A stretch of 64,000 bases of DNA from Cercozoa sp. M6MM (lineage: Eukaryota > Endomyxa: Ascetosporea): the NCBI GenBank assembly GCA_040357565.1, contig JBDODJ010000009.1; one strand, given 5' to 3'. The notes under the pieces were generated by a model that worked only from the letters and a program-made list of their open reading frames with translations, ran no database searches and was not told where the DNA came from. This document shows positions 22,062 through 33,508 of the stretch, one piece after another; within the stretch, counting starts at the first letter, position 1; every line of letters begins with the position of its first letter. Made by a program: the position numbers and the translations under genes.

Positions 22062-23405
22062 ACGGCCAGTTATCGGCTAGCACCGGCACCTGTGCGCGTG
22101 CTTTTCTTACGTGCACGCGCACTAGGAGCTCAACCTCAGTGGACACGCCGATTTTGCCAAAGTCCGAGTTGCCCGACATGCAGTCTCTCCCCTCAACTTC
22201 ATGTCCAACCAGTCAGCCATTTGCAGAACTTAATACCTCAAGAGAGGTGTGGAAGATTTTGACGTGTGTTCGCTGGGAAGCCTTGAGCAAGCCTTTGCAA
22301 CTGAACTCAAAGAAGGGCTCTCTCGACCAGGTGCCCTTCTTCTTTCCTCTTCTTACTTCACGCCGACTCAACTAATTTACTTCTGAACCCTCACTAAATT
22401 ACTCAGTTCTGACGACGCCTTTTCGTCTCAAGAACCCTTCATCTGACTATCCTTCCTACAGTAAAACATCTGACGGGTGACTTTGCCGCCCAACTGAACC
22501 GTTGGGATAACTCACTCTTTCAAACTGACACTTGGCCACTCTCCCTCCAGGAACAGACTTTCTCACGTTCCTTAGTTTTTTTTTGTATCACTGGCAAAGT
22601 ACCCTCAATTTAGCAAGGCCTAACCCCTATCTGAGAGGGCTGCGGTACCATAGTTTGGGTATGGCGGGGTTTTTCGAGGCAAAACCGAACCCCCCAAAAA
22701 ATCTACCCCCTTGACCCCCCTTAGCCCGTAACTCGCCTTACCCCCTTTGCTCCCCTTACCCTCTTTGCTCCCTACCCCCTTTTAGCCCCTATGTTACGAA
22801 ACGGTATCTTCCATCCGGCCAGTCAGATCTCTGGTGCTCCGCGTGGAAGAAAGCTATTCATTGAGCACTTTGAGAAGTGTGGTGTATTGTGTTTGTCTGA
22901 CTGACCTCGAAAGAGCAAGATTTTGCTCCTTTCCTGAAAAGGCTCTCTACTCACCAGCACAGAGAGCCTTTCTTTTTCTCCTTTACGTCCCTCCTTCTCC
23001 TTCCTTCTTTCTTCTGACTACCGGGCCTCTCATCCTTCCCGACCAGTCTACTTCCTGTACTTTGCCGACCCTATCTTGGGGTAACTACCTCTGAACTGAC
23101 TACGTCTACTGACTCAATTCTTCTTCACATCGATTCCATTTGTTTCTTTAGTCTTTTTCCTGGCATAGTACTCTTTTGCACTACCAAAGCCCCAATTTCT
23201 GAAAGGCTGCGGTAACACCTAAACCTCTCTTTAATTCTGATTTTGCCTCGAAAAACCCCGCCATACCCCATACGATAGTTTGGTTTCTTAGTAGACTGAA
23301 CCAACTAAGAAACTATCTCGCCAAAATCGAACCGAATTCGAACATGACCTTCAGTTGTAAGTTGCGCATTATCAAGTCTCCACTAAGTCTGAACGCACCT
23401 CGGAC
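22062..23405. other. non-coding 1.3 kb, pyrimidine-rich, possible small mobile element
   Basis: No credible exon chain. Base use differs from the surrounding genes: long C/T stretches (about 22690-22790 and 22970-23080) and few GTAC words. It contains a 28-bp perfect inverted repeat (listed separately) and, at 23274-23318, an imperfect hairpin (GATAGTTTGGTTTCTTAG against ACTAAGAAACTATC). These features suggest a non-autonomous element or its remains. Confidence 0.5.
22657..23268. repeat. 28-bp perfect inverted repeat bounding 612 bases
   Basis: The arm at 22657-22684 (starting GGGTATGGCGGGG) is the exact reverse complement of 23241-23268 (ending CCCCGCCATACCC). The word GGCTGCGGTA also occurs as a direct copy near 22639 and 23204. 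No transposase frame lies between. A non-autonomous inverted-repeat element is the simplest reading, but no target-site duplication could be confirmed by eye. Confidence 0.6.
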
Positions 23406-24560
23406 TCAACGGCGTCGTCGGCGCTTCTTGTGCTTCTTGCCGCCCTGTGACGCCTTCGGTCGCTTGCCGAGTGCAACGGGTTCCTCGGGCGCGTCAAACT
23501 CGGCGGTGACGTCGTCGATGTGACGTAGTTCTGTAGCCAAACACACACGCAGAGCATGCATGTAGCTTTATCCTCTGGAGCCATCATGCAGTGGACGTAC
23601 CTGTGTCAGCGTCAAAGTCGTCGTCGACACGCAGGACGTTGGCGAAGCCAGTGTCCTTGAAGACATCGACCGTGTTGTCCTTGTCGTTGTCCTCATCGTC
23701 AGCGTCACTGTCATCACCGTCGAGATCACCGTGCTCACCAACGGTGTCGCTGACATCACCGTCATCGTCGGCATCGTCGCCGTCCTCAAAATCGTCGACG
23801 TCGCTCATGTCGCTCATCAGTTCCGGCGCCAGACCTTCGTCAAAGTTCGCCTTGTTGCCCTGAACGAGAAAGGGGTACAGGGGGGGGGGGGGGGTAAACA
23901 CGTCAGACAAAAACCAATCTACCGCCATCTGACGCATCTTGGCCTCAATCGCAGCCTCCATCTCTGCTTCCTATCAGCAGGCAAAGGGGGTAAATAATTA
24001 AGGAAGTGAAAAGAATGACGGAAGTGGCTACCGTGAGAGCCTCCAACTCGTCACTGTTGCTGGCGACTTGACGACGCGCGCGTTTCTTGGCCGCCTGTTT
24101 CCGCAGGTACTCGCGCATGAAGTCCTCGCTGCCAGTTCCTGTAGTCGCGAGGGTAGGGGTAGGGAGAGTAGGGGGGGTAAAAGCACGAAGCACCTCCGAA
24201 CTCTTGTCGCACACGCTGCGAATCGAACACGCTGATTCGCACCTTCTTGGCCTTTTTGGGATTCCTTCGTCTGTTCGGGAGGGGGTAAGAAGGGCTAAGA
24301 GATAGGAAGGGTAAAGGTGTGTACACGAAGCGGTCCAGGAAGGCGAGGTGCGTGAAGTCGGCAAGAGCGTCGCCTTCGTACTCGACCTTCTCGCCCTGGA
24401 TACGGCACAACAGGTGGGTAAAGTGGTGGTGGTGGTGGTGTGTGTGTGTGTGTAAGGGGGGCAAAACTACCTGTGCCAGCTGCGAGGCAAAATGTCGCAC
24501 CGACGGGTGAAAATGAGAGCACTGCACCGCACCAAGAATAGAAATGGAAGTGTGTGTGTG

Positions 24561-24595
<35 letters not shown>

Positions 24596-27500
24596 GGGGG
24601 GGGGGGGGTAAAATGCACCAAGACACGCAGTTCCCACAAGGCCTCGTTCTGCGCATTCGCGAATCGCGGCTCTCGCTTCGTCGGGTCTGCCATGACATGG
24701 CTTAATTCAAAAGGAACACGGGGAGCGTAAACCACCATACCGAAACCTTCGCCTTCCGGGTTCTCGCCTTGACGCACCAGTCTGAAAGTGCAAAGGGTAA
24801 CGGGGGGGGGGCAGGAGGGGTAAAAAGCGGGTACTTGGCCACACGTGGGTACAACTGCAGCACAGCGGCCACCAGAATCAGCAGCGCCGCCGCCAGTGAA
24901 GCACGTTGCGAGGCGGCCACGCTGCACGTACAAGCACAGTTACATACACATATAAGTCCAGAATAGACACCTATCCCAGTCCGAACGTACCGCAGCAAGC
25001 GGCGACAGAAAGCAGCCGCGCGGAACTGCGCATCCTGCCAGTCATCGCCCTGCTTCTCGGCGTCCTTGCTTGTCTTTTTCTTGTTCTTCTTGCTCTTCTT
25101 GTGCTGCTCGGGTGATGCCTGGAGGTAAAAGGGCGTAAGGGGATAAATAGAGGTAGGGGCAAAAGGGGGTAAGGATAGTAAGAGGTGGTAAAAGAGGTAT
25201 AGAGGGGGGGCAAGAAAAAACCGCACCTTGAGCGCACGGAATACGAGGTTCAGCAGCGCCGACACACGCGGTGCCGCCACCTGAGTAACAAGGTAGTTTA
25301 CCGAACAAGGTAGTTCACACACGAGGTACTGGGTGTCAGTACCTGCGACAAAGCAGGTGACGCAATCAGCGCGTACAGGGCGCGGTAGAAACGATCCGAG
25401 GCCTGGCCACTGGCGGCGTACTATACCGCAAACAGCACATGTATACATGTACAGATGGACGGGACAACTGGACACGGGCATGGAGGCTACCTGAGCCTGA
25501 AACAGCAACGACAGTGCCTGCGTCGCCGTCGGCAGCGACGCGTCGTGCGTCAACGCGTACAGTCGCTCGAACTGCGACTCGTAGTTCTCGTTCTATTCGA
25601 GGGGGGTAACAGGGGTAATGGGGTCGGGCAAAAGGGGTAATACTCACCTGGAACGGGCAGAACGGGAAGGCGCGATTGAGACCGGTGAGCAGCGTGCTGA
25701 GCAGCTTGCTCTGCATGCCCGATTCCTCAGTGCCAGCAGACTCTTTGTCACCCTACCAAGTCATATCACACATGTATCAACTCAAGGCAGAGTCTGTGCC
25801 GATCATCAATGGTACCAAGTGGGCACGTGCCACCGACTCGAACAGTGACAGGTAGACGCGCACCAGACGCATCGCGATCGGCACGAACGCCGGCGACTTG
25901 CGAAGCACCACCTGCGTGTCCAACCGGGGATGAGGGGGGGGGGGGTAGAAGTGCACAACGAACAAACCTGCGCCAGGAAGGTGAGTGCGTAGTATTGCGC
26001 TCGTTGCGGTAGCTGCATCAACCAAGGGTTAGAAAAAGGTGGACAGGGGCAGTGTGAGCCCACCTGAGGTCGTGTCACAAACTGCTCAGCCTCTCGCAAG
26101 AGCACGAGGCGGCCGTCATCGTCATGCAACTCGCGCACCTCCTGTACAATACGCAGTGGTGTAACCATTAGTCTACTTAAGGAGGCAAAATAGTCACACC
26201 TCGTAATCCTCATCGACCTCTTCCTCCTGCTCCTTGACGTTGGCCCAGATATCCTTCTGCACATCCTAAATATACAAGCGGGGGAAGAGATTTAAGGGGG
26301 AAACAACCTTGTGTCTTGCGTGCACTGCGGCAGTGTAGCGACGTCTGCAGTAGGTCTGTCCGGGGGGGGGGGTAAAGATACAACGGATAGGGGGAGTAAA
26401 GATGCCTACCTGGAACAGTCGCGACAACACCAGAGAAGCCTTGGAAGCGACCTTGCGCGACGTGTCACCGAGCTAAGAGAAAATACTTAAGGGGACGCAC
26501 ACTCTTGGTTGAAGAGGTGTGAGACTGCTCACCTTGTTGGTGATGTGCGACGCCAGCAGCTGCCGCTGTTCCGGACGCGCCTGCGCCAGCTGCGATGCGA
26601 TGTTCAGCACGCGTGCGCGCAGCCACTCCTGCTCGGAGGGGTAATGGGGGTAAATGGGGGGATGGTAAATGGAGTGGATAGATGGGGTAGGCGCGGGCTA
26701 CCTGCTGGTCACGAAGCGCGTTGCCAACGGCGGCCAAAAACTGCGTGTACAGCACCTTGACGCGGTCCTCATAAGCACACAACATCAGCGCCGCACTCGG
26801 CACGCGCTTGGCCGTGTCTGCTCAGGTACAGAGTATGTGTACAATGGCATCCCCATGTTTCCTAGCTCTGCATAGCCCAAGCGTACCCCACGGGTGTTCC
26901 GAGAAGGCTCGCAACGGACGCGCCGGCAGCAAGGCCGCACCGAACAGATCCGCCTGTCCAAAAGATATTTGAGCGACCACATAGACTACAAGCAAGAGGT
27001 ACAGTGGCCTGCAAGGCATGCGCAGCCTCCTGTCGACGCACCTTGACGCCTTTCTACTCAAAGGAGGTACACAAAGGTAATCAAGGGGGCAAATAAGAGG
27101 CCTACATGGCCACCGCCACCCGTAGCTTTATTGCAGTGCGCCACGAGTCGCTGCAGCACCACGAGGTTGTGCAGCGGCGCCGACTGCACCAGCAGTGCCA
27201 TCGCGTTCACGCGATCCTCGGCAGTGCCGTCCTTCGCCATTTGCTCCTGTACACACATAGTACCAGATGTATTACCACTCCACCCCCCCTTACCCCTAAA
27301 CGCATACCAAGAAATCGCGATGAGCGGCAGCCTGCGACGACTTCGACATCGTTACCAACAGCGCCGTTGCCTACATCGCATACGGGGTAGCTCGGCGTGT
27401 GGGGGTAAACGAAGGCTAACAAACCTTCTTGCGCGCATCTTGTTCGTTGCGAATCTCAACGATATCACGCGGCAGCTTCTGGGTGCTCTCACGCGAGTAC

Positions 27501-27737
27501 CTGGGTCACACCAACAATATTATGACATTGTCTCATGTCAGTGTCAGGAGAAATGCAGAGGACAAACCAGGCAGCAGCGTCGCCTGAGGAGTGGAGCGCT
27601 TCGATCTCGGCAGCTGGCAATGCCTTCTTTTGCTTCTCAAGTGCCTGGCGGCGCGAGTCGTCACGCTCGCGGTTGGGTTGGCGTTTTTTCGCCTTGCGCA
27701 ACTCGGCCTTTGTGGGGCCACGCGCACTGCGAGCCAT
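23406..27737 (-). CDS. NOC1: Noc1/Mak21/CEBPZ ribosome biogenesis factor
   Basis: Nucleolar protein that, with Noc2 in yeast, carries early 60S precursors. More than 15 minus-strand exons form one chain. It starts MARSARGPTKAELRKAKKRQ (27737), a basic nucleolar-type head. A long helical repeat region follows, for example DTAKRVPSAALMLCAYEDRV and LGDTSRKVASKASLVLSRLF. The conserved CBF/Mak21 block then reads DPTKREPRFANAQNEALWEL, HPSVRHFASQLA and YEGDALADFTHLAFLDRFVY, close to the family signature. After it come NPKKAKKVRISVFD and an acidic stretch (DVDDFEDGDDADDDGD, about 23800). The C-terminus is basic and ends KKHKKRRRRR. Many introns carry TTTACCC and C-runs on the coding strand. It is divergent from the betaine lipid synthase gene. 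Confidence 0.93.
24553..24610. repeat. GT microsatellite followed by a G-run in an intron
   Basis: A GT dinucleotide tract with a single TTT break, ending in a dozen G. It lies in a Noc1 intron. On the coding strand this reads as TTTAC, a C-run and then a CA repeat. Confidence 0.85.
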
Positions 27738-28366
27738 GTCTCACGTCGCTCTTGGGTACTACACACACAGACACCCGTGCAGAGCCCTCACAAGTCACCT
27801 CAAAAATTCTTAAAGCCCAGAATTGTGTACAACATGGACGGTCTGGTGTGCAAACCAAAAAAAAAAAAGAAAAAAATCGATCTCGAATGACGGTTGTATG
27901 ACGTCGCTATAACAACCTGGTGATTTGCCACAAATAATCGGTGTGTCCGAGAGACCAGCCATTTCCGGAAGTGATCACCAATTGCTGTTATTCTATCGGA
28001 CATGGGTCATCGCGTGGATTGAATCATCTCCTTTTTGTTGATTGATCTCATTTCGGACGATTTCTCAAAAACTCCGCCAGTCACGTGAATTTGATCGAAA
28101 TCAGCTGGGCCCATTTGACCCCCTTTTGGTTCGTTTCTGCCGGCCGCAAAGGGTGGTCGCGGCCAGGCTCCCCGAACCAGACCCTGTGACCTCTTTACTG
28201 TCTAGCATTCTGCACGAGACCGCTGGGCGCACTGTGATACCGTTTGGTTGTCGACGCGCGGCGCGTCTCGTGATTTATTGGATTATTGTTTTTGATTGTT
28301 TGAATTGACACTGACATTGACATTGGCACTGACTCTGTCACTGTCATTATTTGACGGCGCTGAAGA
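27738..28366. promoter_or_regulatory. divergent upstream region of Noc1 and betaine lipid synthase
   Basis: These 629 bases separate the starts of two genes pointing away from each other. It includes an A-rich tract (about 27858-27877) and several ATTGATT/TTGATTG words around 28010-28320. No exon was recognised. Promoters of both genes must lie here; specific elements cannot be named. Confidence 0.5.
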
Positions 28367-31300
28367 ATGAAGTGGAACAGTGACTGTATCGGTACAGTCA
28401 CTCTGGAGATCAGTCGGGTGCAGTGCACACGTGCGTGGTCTTTGATACATTTGATGGAAGTAGTTCTGTTTTGCGCGGCCGTGTTGCTCGTGACACTGTC
28501 GCCGGTGTTGCTGCTGTTCTGGTTGCTCGGCGATGTGCTGCTCTTCGCCTTCCTCGGACGCACCTACCTCGTAGATTTTCTGTGTGGGCCTTTCTCCCGT
28601 TGGATAGACGCATGTCTCGTGTCGTAGTACAACGTCAGCTGGGAGGATCCACGCATGGATCTACGCGAAATGCGCACTGACGATAAGGTACGCCTTGCGT
28701 ACACATCTGTAAGTTATCGATCACATGTGTATTTAGGACCACGTTTTGACAATTGCTTCGGCTGGCGACAACGTTTTCGACTTTTTGACTCGGTAAAGTC
28801 GACTCTACACACCAGATTATGAACGAATGGTACTGTTTTGCTGATTTAGAGGCGCACGAGTGACTGCTGTTGACTTCAATCCGAATCAACTAGCGCTGGC
28901 GCAGCTCAAGGTCGACTCAACACTAGGCAGTTTTGTGTTGGAGTGTTTTTGTAAGGTTGTTGCTTGCAGGCTGCAGCAGCTGCCACGCTGCCGCACAGCG
29001 AGTACTTCCGCATCTTTGGTCGCGACGATGTCGCTCTGTTGCGCGCGCGCTACCTGCGGTCGGAGAATTACGAGGCACTGCGAGAGCACGCGTACATGAC
29101 GGACGCGGCTCGTAGTTTTTGGGATGCACACCTGGGTTATGGCAAGGACAAAGCTTCCCTGCGCAGCATCATGTACAGGTACTGGGGGACATACTTTTTA
29201 GTATGGCTTGTTGATGGGGTTTCCATCTGCAGTGGCACATCGGGTCTACTGGCCTGGATGATGACGACAATTGTGCTCCCTGTGATGGGTCTTGGCGGAG
29301 TGCACAAGGCGATTAAGGCGACTGCTGACCAGCAGGACCAAGACTTCCCGGTGCTTGTCGATCGGTGCATCCTTTTCCTACCCATCTCTGCATCTCCCTA
29401 TCCTGACTGAGCTCTCATCACAGGGAAGAAACTGACGACGAGGACCCGTTGACGTTGTTGGAGAAGGGACTGCTGTCGGAAGACTCGATCGTAGTTCTCC
29501 TTCTGTATCTGTAGTGAGTTGACGCATGTCACTATTCGTTGGATGTGCTTGCAGGACGGTCAGTCGAAGCGTATGCGCCAAGTGCTGCGACAAACGCCGC
29601 ACCAGGGCCGTTTCGAGCGCATCTGCCGTATGCTGGACCACCCGGTGGTGCTCAACTGCGTCGCTCTGATGGCCGGCGTCCCGACGCGACAGCTGCTGGC
29701 CGGTGCTCACCGCAGCGACACCATGCGCACTTTCCTGGGCAAGGTATGTTCAGGTTGTGGGCTTTCTGTCTGCCTGGCCTATCCCTCTTGTATGTGGGCT
29801 GAGTGTGCAGACCTTTCTCAACGAGCACGTGGACATGTGTGGCGACAACTACTTCTTTATGGGCTACCTTACCGGTCGTCTGACTCGTCGGTGTCGCCCA
29901 CTGTACATGCGTCCACGCTACTATGCGCGTCTCCAGGCCGCCTTGCGACAGGGTGCTTCCTTTCTTTTGCTACCACCTTGAGCTTGTGTGTGAGTAAACT
30001 GTGCCATGCAGGTAAGCTGCGACTGCGGCACTCGTCGCTCGCCGATCAGGCGCGTGCTGATGCGGCCAGTAACAGCGACGGCTTCGGTCGCTACACGTCC
30101 GCTGGTATGGGTCATTTTGCATCCGCATGGGGGACTGTGTCTGCATGTACTGTTTTTGTGCAGCACTGCTGGACCACATGGACTGGATGTCGCCATCGGC
30201 AGTGCATGCCGAACTTGCCTCTGGTATCTTGTCTTGGAGTCAAAGTGAGTATGTGTCTGTACATGTGTCTTGTCTTTCTACAGTCGTGTCCAACATGGAC
30301 CGCAGCAACCGTGCGCAACTTTTTTGGCGCTCGTTTGCTGATGACGTGCACTCGCCTTGGCTGCGCTTGCTTCAGCCAAAGTACTCCTCTGTCTTGACTG
30401 ACCTTGTGTCGGCTGATATGGAAGTGTTGCTTGCAGGCGTTGTCAGGACAATGACGACAGAGTACCGTCGTACTTTGGCACCTGGCTGGCTGACCTGTCG
30501 ATTCGCGGTCCGTGCAGTGACATGGCGCCACTAAACCTCGAGAAACACTCGAAGGTACCGTTTTCCCTTTGTTATCTCAAGTTCGCACACACTCCACTGC
30601 CCCGACAGTGGCCGTCGCGAGAGCCGGAACGCACAGCGTTGCAGCGTGCCGTTCGCTTGCTTGTGACGGGTATCCGCATCGTGGTGGCACCTGTGCTGGC
30701 GTATCTGCAAGGCGGAGGTAAGGCCACGTCGCACAAGGCGAAAATGGAGGCCTTTTATCAGGCACAGAAGTCGGACTATGGTACTCAATTCTCGGTGTAT
30801 GCTGTGTCAGGCTTTACATGAGAGTCCTGTGCAGATGCGTTCCGCGAGAACATGCTGCACGCACGCCGACCATTGATTCAGTTGATGCCGCTGCGTGAGA
30901 GCGAGGCGGGTACCTTATATATATTTATTTTTTCTCCTATATATACTATATATGTATATATATTCCCTTGTATTATTGTGTGCAGGTGCGCGCAAGATGG
31001 TATGGATCGATATCGGCGGTGGCACGGCGCGTAACTTGGAGTTCCTTCCGCTCGACGTGCTGCGTCAGCACTTTGCCAAGATTGTGGTATGAGTACCCCA
31101 AGCTGTATGTGTTTGTATTGCATGCATGTTGGTTGGACAGGTGGCCGACATCTCACCGTCGCTGCTGTCGATGGCGCGCAAGCGATTGCAGCAGCACGTA
31201 ACGCTTCTCGTTTTTGCCTCCTTCCGTTGCCTTTTTATTTTCATGTGAGAACAGGGTCTGTCGGACCTGGTGACGTGTATCGAATGCGATGTTACACGGC

Positions 31301-31975
31301 CCGAGGCACTCGAGACTTTGCGAACTGCGGCTGGTGTCAACAACGATCATGGTATCCCATGTCCCTAGGTTTTCTGAACCTGCTGATGTTGTTTCCTTGG
31401 TGTAGGTGCTGATGTCGTTACGTTCAGTTACTCGCTGTCGTACCATAGCCTCAGTCCCTTGTTTGCCTTGCTTTATGACTTTTGTAACAGCATGATTCCG
31501 GATCGTGTGGCGGCTTTGCGAACGGCGCGTGCGCTGCTCGATCGGCAGCGCGGTTTTCTCGGTCTGGCCGACTTTGTGCTGCGCGATTCGCTCGAGGCCT
31601 CCCACGCTGGACGCTTGCTCAACATCACGTACGTTCTCAGCATGCACACCCGAGTCAAACCCGAGTGGTACTCATGTGGGTTTGTAGGCCGCGAAAGCAG
31701 CTTCGACGAGTGGAAGCCTTCCTGCACAAGCACTGGTTCGCACAGGACAACGTGCACCTGCTGCCAGAGTCGCTGATCTCTTTGGTGACGTCGCAACTCG
31801 ACCTTGTGAAGGTACCGCTCGGCCACGCCCAAGGCCCTTTCATCCAATGTTTTTGACTTGTACTGTCGGTGCCGTCCAGGTGTGTGATGAGCGTTTCCGC
31901 GGCAAGATTCCGCTCCTGCCGCCGCTGCGACCGTTCCATGGCGTGTTCTGGTTCGGTGTGACACCGCAGGCATGA
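28367..31975 (+). CDS. BTA1: betaine lipid synthase (DUF3419 plus N-methyltransferase)
   Basis: Makes the phosphorus-free betaine lipid DGTS from diacylglycerol and S-adenosylmethionine. Exon 1 (28367-28571) has hydrophobic helices (EVVLFCAAVLLVTLSPVLLL) for membrane attachment. The BtaA-like DUF3419 domain then starts with YNVSWEDPRMD, DHVLTIASAGDNVFDFL and ARVTAVDFNPNQLALAQLK, its SAM-binding core. It runs to about 30540 with HVDMCGDNYFFMGYLTGRL and related segments. The second half is BtaB-like, with motif I KMVWIDIGGGTARNLEFLP (about 30990), VVADISPSLLSMARKRL and ADVVTFSYSLSYH. The last exon reads VCDERFRGKIPLLPPLRPF and ends TPQA before TGA at 31973. Carboxypropyl transfer precedes trimethylation in both the chemistry and the domain order. 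About 17 short introns. The protein is bifunctional and looks complete. Confidence 0.93.
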
Positions 31976-32375
31976 TTTTTGTTTGGTGTCTGTACCTACG
32001 GAAGTCTAAATGAAACTGACGGCCGGGCACCTACTGCTCGTGGTTTTCGTTTTAAGTTGTGTAATGGATTGTACCTGTGTACCCGATCGTACAGTACTGC
32101 ACGCGATGCGTATTTTAACACCCCCCCCCCCCCCCCCAGTCAAGTTGTATGGTTCTCAGCACACGCATGGACTTAGATGCGGGTTTTCCGAAAACGAAGC
32201 TGGCCCCACCAACCAGGGGACTAAATCTGACTGCTGCATGCACCGACCGCACAATTACTGGTAGCTTTTATACTCAATGCTGTATGTGACGCACCACGGC
32301 AACCTAAACAAACCGAACTGAATGCGACGGCGATGCCACTTTCAGCGGGAGCTCAGTTTGAAAAAAAACGAGCGA
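31976..32375. other. convergent intergenic region, 400 bases
   Basis: The betaine lipid synthase (+) and mL49 (-) genes converge here. It contains a 17-base C-run (about 32122-32138). No gene was recognised. Confidence 0.5.
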
Positions 32376-33207
32376 TCATTGAGCAGCCTCGAACTCTGCA
32401 ATTTCGTGCTTCTCGACGGCCTCGAGCCTAGCAATTTTCAAACACACGCATGCAACCCCCGGTCCGTGACATCAGCGTGAGGCAACTGTACCACTCGGTA
32501 ACCAAACGTTCGTGGTGACCCTTAAGCTCAACGACACCTGTGCAGCAGCCAGTGTAAACGTGTTGAACCAAACTGAAAAATATTACCCGGCTTGAATCGC
32601 ACATTCTCCGGCTGCACCTGCGTCACCTCCAGCACGTCTTCGATGAAGGCCTGAATGGTAGCATTCCTAGACATCACGATGCGTTCAATAAAGAAAGAAA
32701 CGGAAATACCTGCGTATCTCCGTGTATTCTGCGGATGGTCGTAACAATCTTCGACCTACAAACACAGAAGAGATATCACTAGTCCACAGAATTGGAACAA
32801 GACGGACCTGGCATGCTTCAACGTCACGTGCACCGGCAAACCACCGAACGTGGAACGCGAAACCTACAAAAATATCGACCGTACGTCTCGGCGTTTGAGT
32901 GATTATGCTGCAAGGTTTTTACCTGCCAACGACCGCGCGGAAGCGGGAAATCGTCACACAGCGGCAAAGTATTGATCACGGGCTTCTTTTGTCGCGGATG
33001 AATGCGCAACCGGTCCAAAACAGTCTGCGGGTGCGAAAAGCCCTGATCCTGCTTGCTGTTGACTGGAATGGCAAGCCATCGCGCCGCTGAGGGCTGGGAA
33101 AGCTTTCGCACGGCAAAAGCCAGCCTTCGGCTCTGCATCTCAGTGTACAGTACTCTCCACACGCACGTGAGAACACCCTGGGGCACCGTAGGCCGTCGAA
33201 AATTCAT
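32376..33207 (-). CDS. MRPL49: mitochondrial large ribosomal subunit protein mL49
   Basis: A member of the IMG2/mL49 family, a structural protein of the mitochondrial large subunit. The start MNFRRPTVPQ and the following basic stretch (QSRRLAFAVRKLSQPSAARW) fit a targeting sequence. The family core is spread over small exons: FGGLPVHVTLKHA, then SKIVTTIRRIHGDTQ, then AFIEDVLEV, then VQPENVRFKPG, then VVELKGHHERLVTEW. This parallels the LPVY, TVIRKIEGD and IKGHY...EVKDWL landmarks of the family. The last exon adds LEAVEKHEIAEFEAAQ and TGA at 32376. In-phase joining needs the acceptor at ...ACCATTCAG before AFIEDV, rather than the CTAG 16 bases earlier. The gene is divergent from ARPC1. Confidence 0.85.
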
Positions 33208-33508
33208 TAAAGAAAATCATAGACACAAAACCGGCCGTACGTTCGTACAGCGTGTGTCGATCGAAGCCGCTAAGACCACTGTACCACTATCTCATCGTAT
33301 TCCACGCTGGTCTGACGGCACTACATAGGCTGTAGTGAGTCCGAATACGAACATAGGCCCGTGTGCACGAAAAAAGGAGTGACCCGACCCAGCAAAACAC
33401 AGCCAAGGTACACTGTCCTGCTGCACAGTAGGACTCGGTTGTTGTGCCACCTGTTGCTTTTGTGCTGTTCATTGTGATTGATTATAGAGTTTTGTTGTGC
33501 ATCTGCAG
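33208..33508. promoter_or_regulatory. divergent upstream region of mL49 and ARPC1
   Basis: About 300 bases shared by two genes pointing apart. The ARPC1 start codon follows TGCAG directly, so a 5' leader intron may end at the ATG. No named element was recognised. Confidence 0.45.

Noticed and set aside
22139-23094. Short plus-strand frames in the non-coding 1.3 kb
   Set aside because: They are 60-90 codons with low-complexity pyrimidine runs and no in-phase partners.
32600-32760. A frameshift or GC-AG intron in mL49 before the AFIEDV exon
   Set aside because: Using the acceptor ...ACCATTCAG, 16 bases beyond the first CTAG, keeps the phase and gives GDTQAFIEDV, which also fits the family's length. 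No odd intron is needed.
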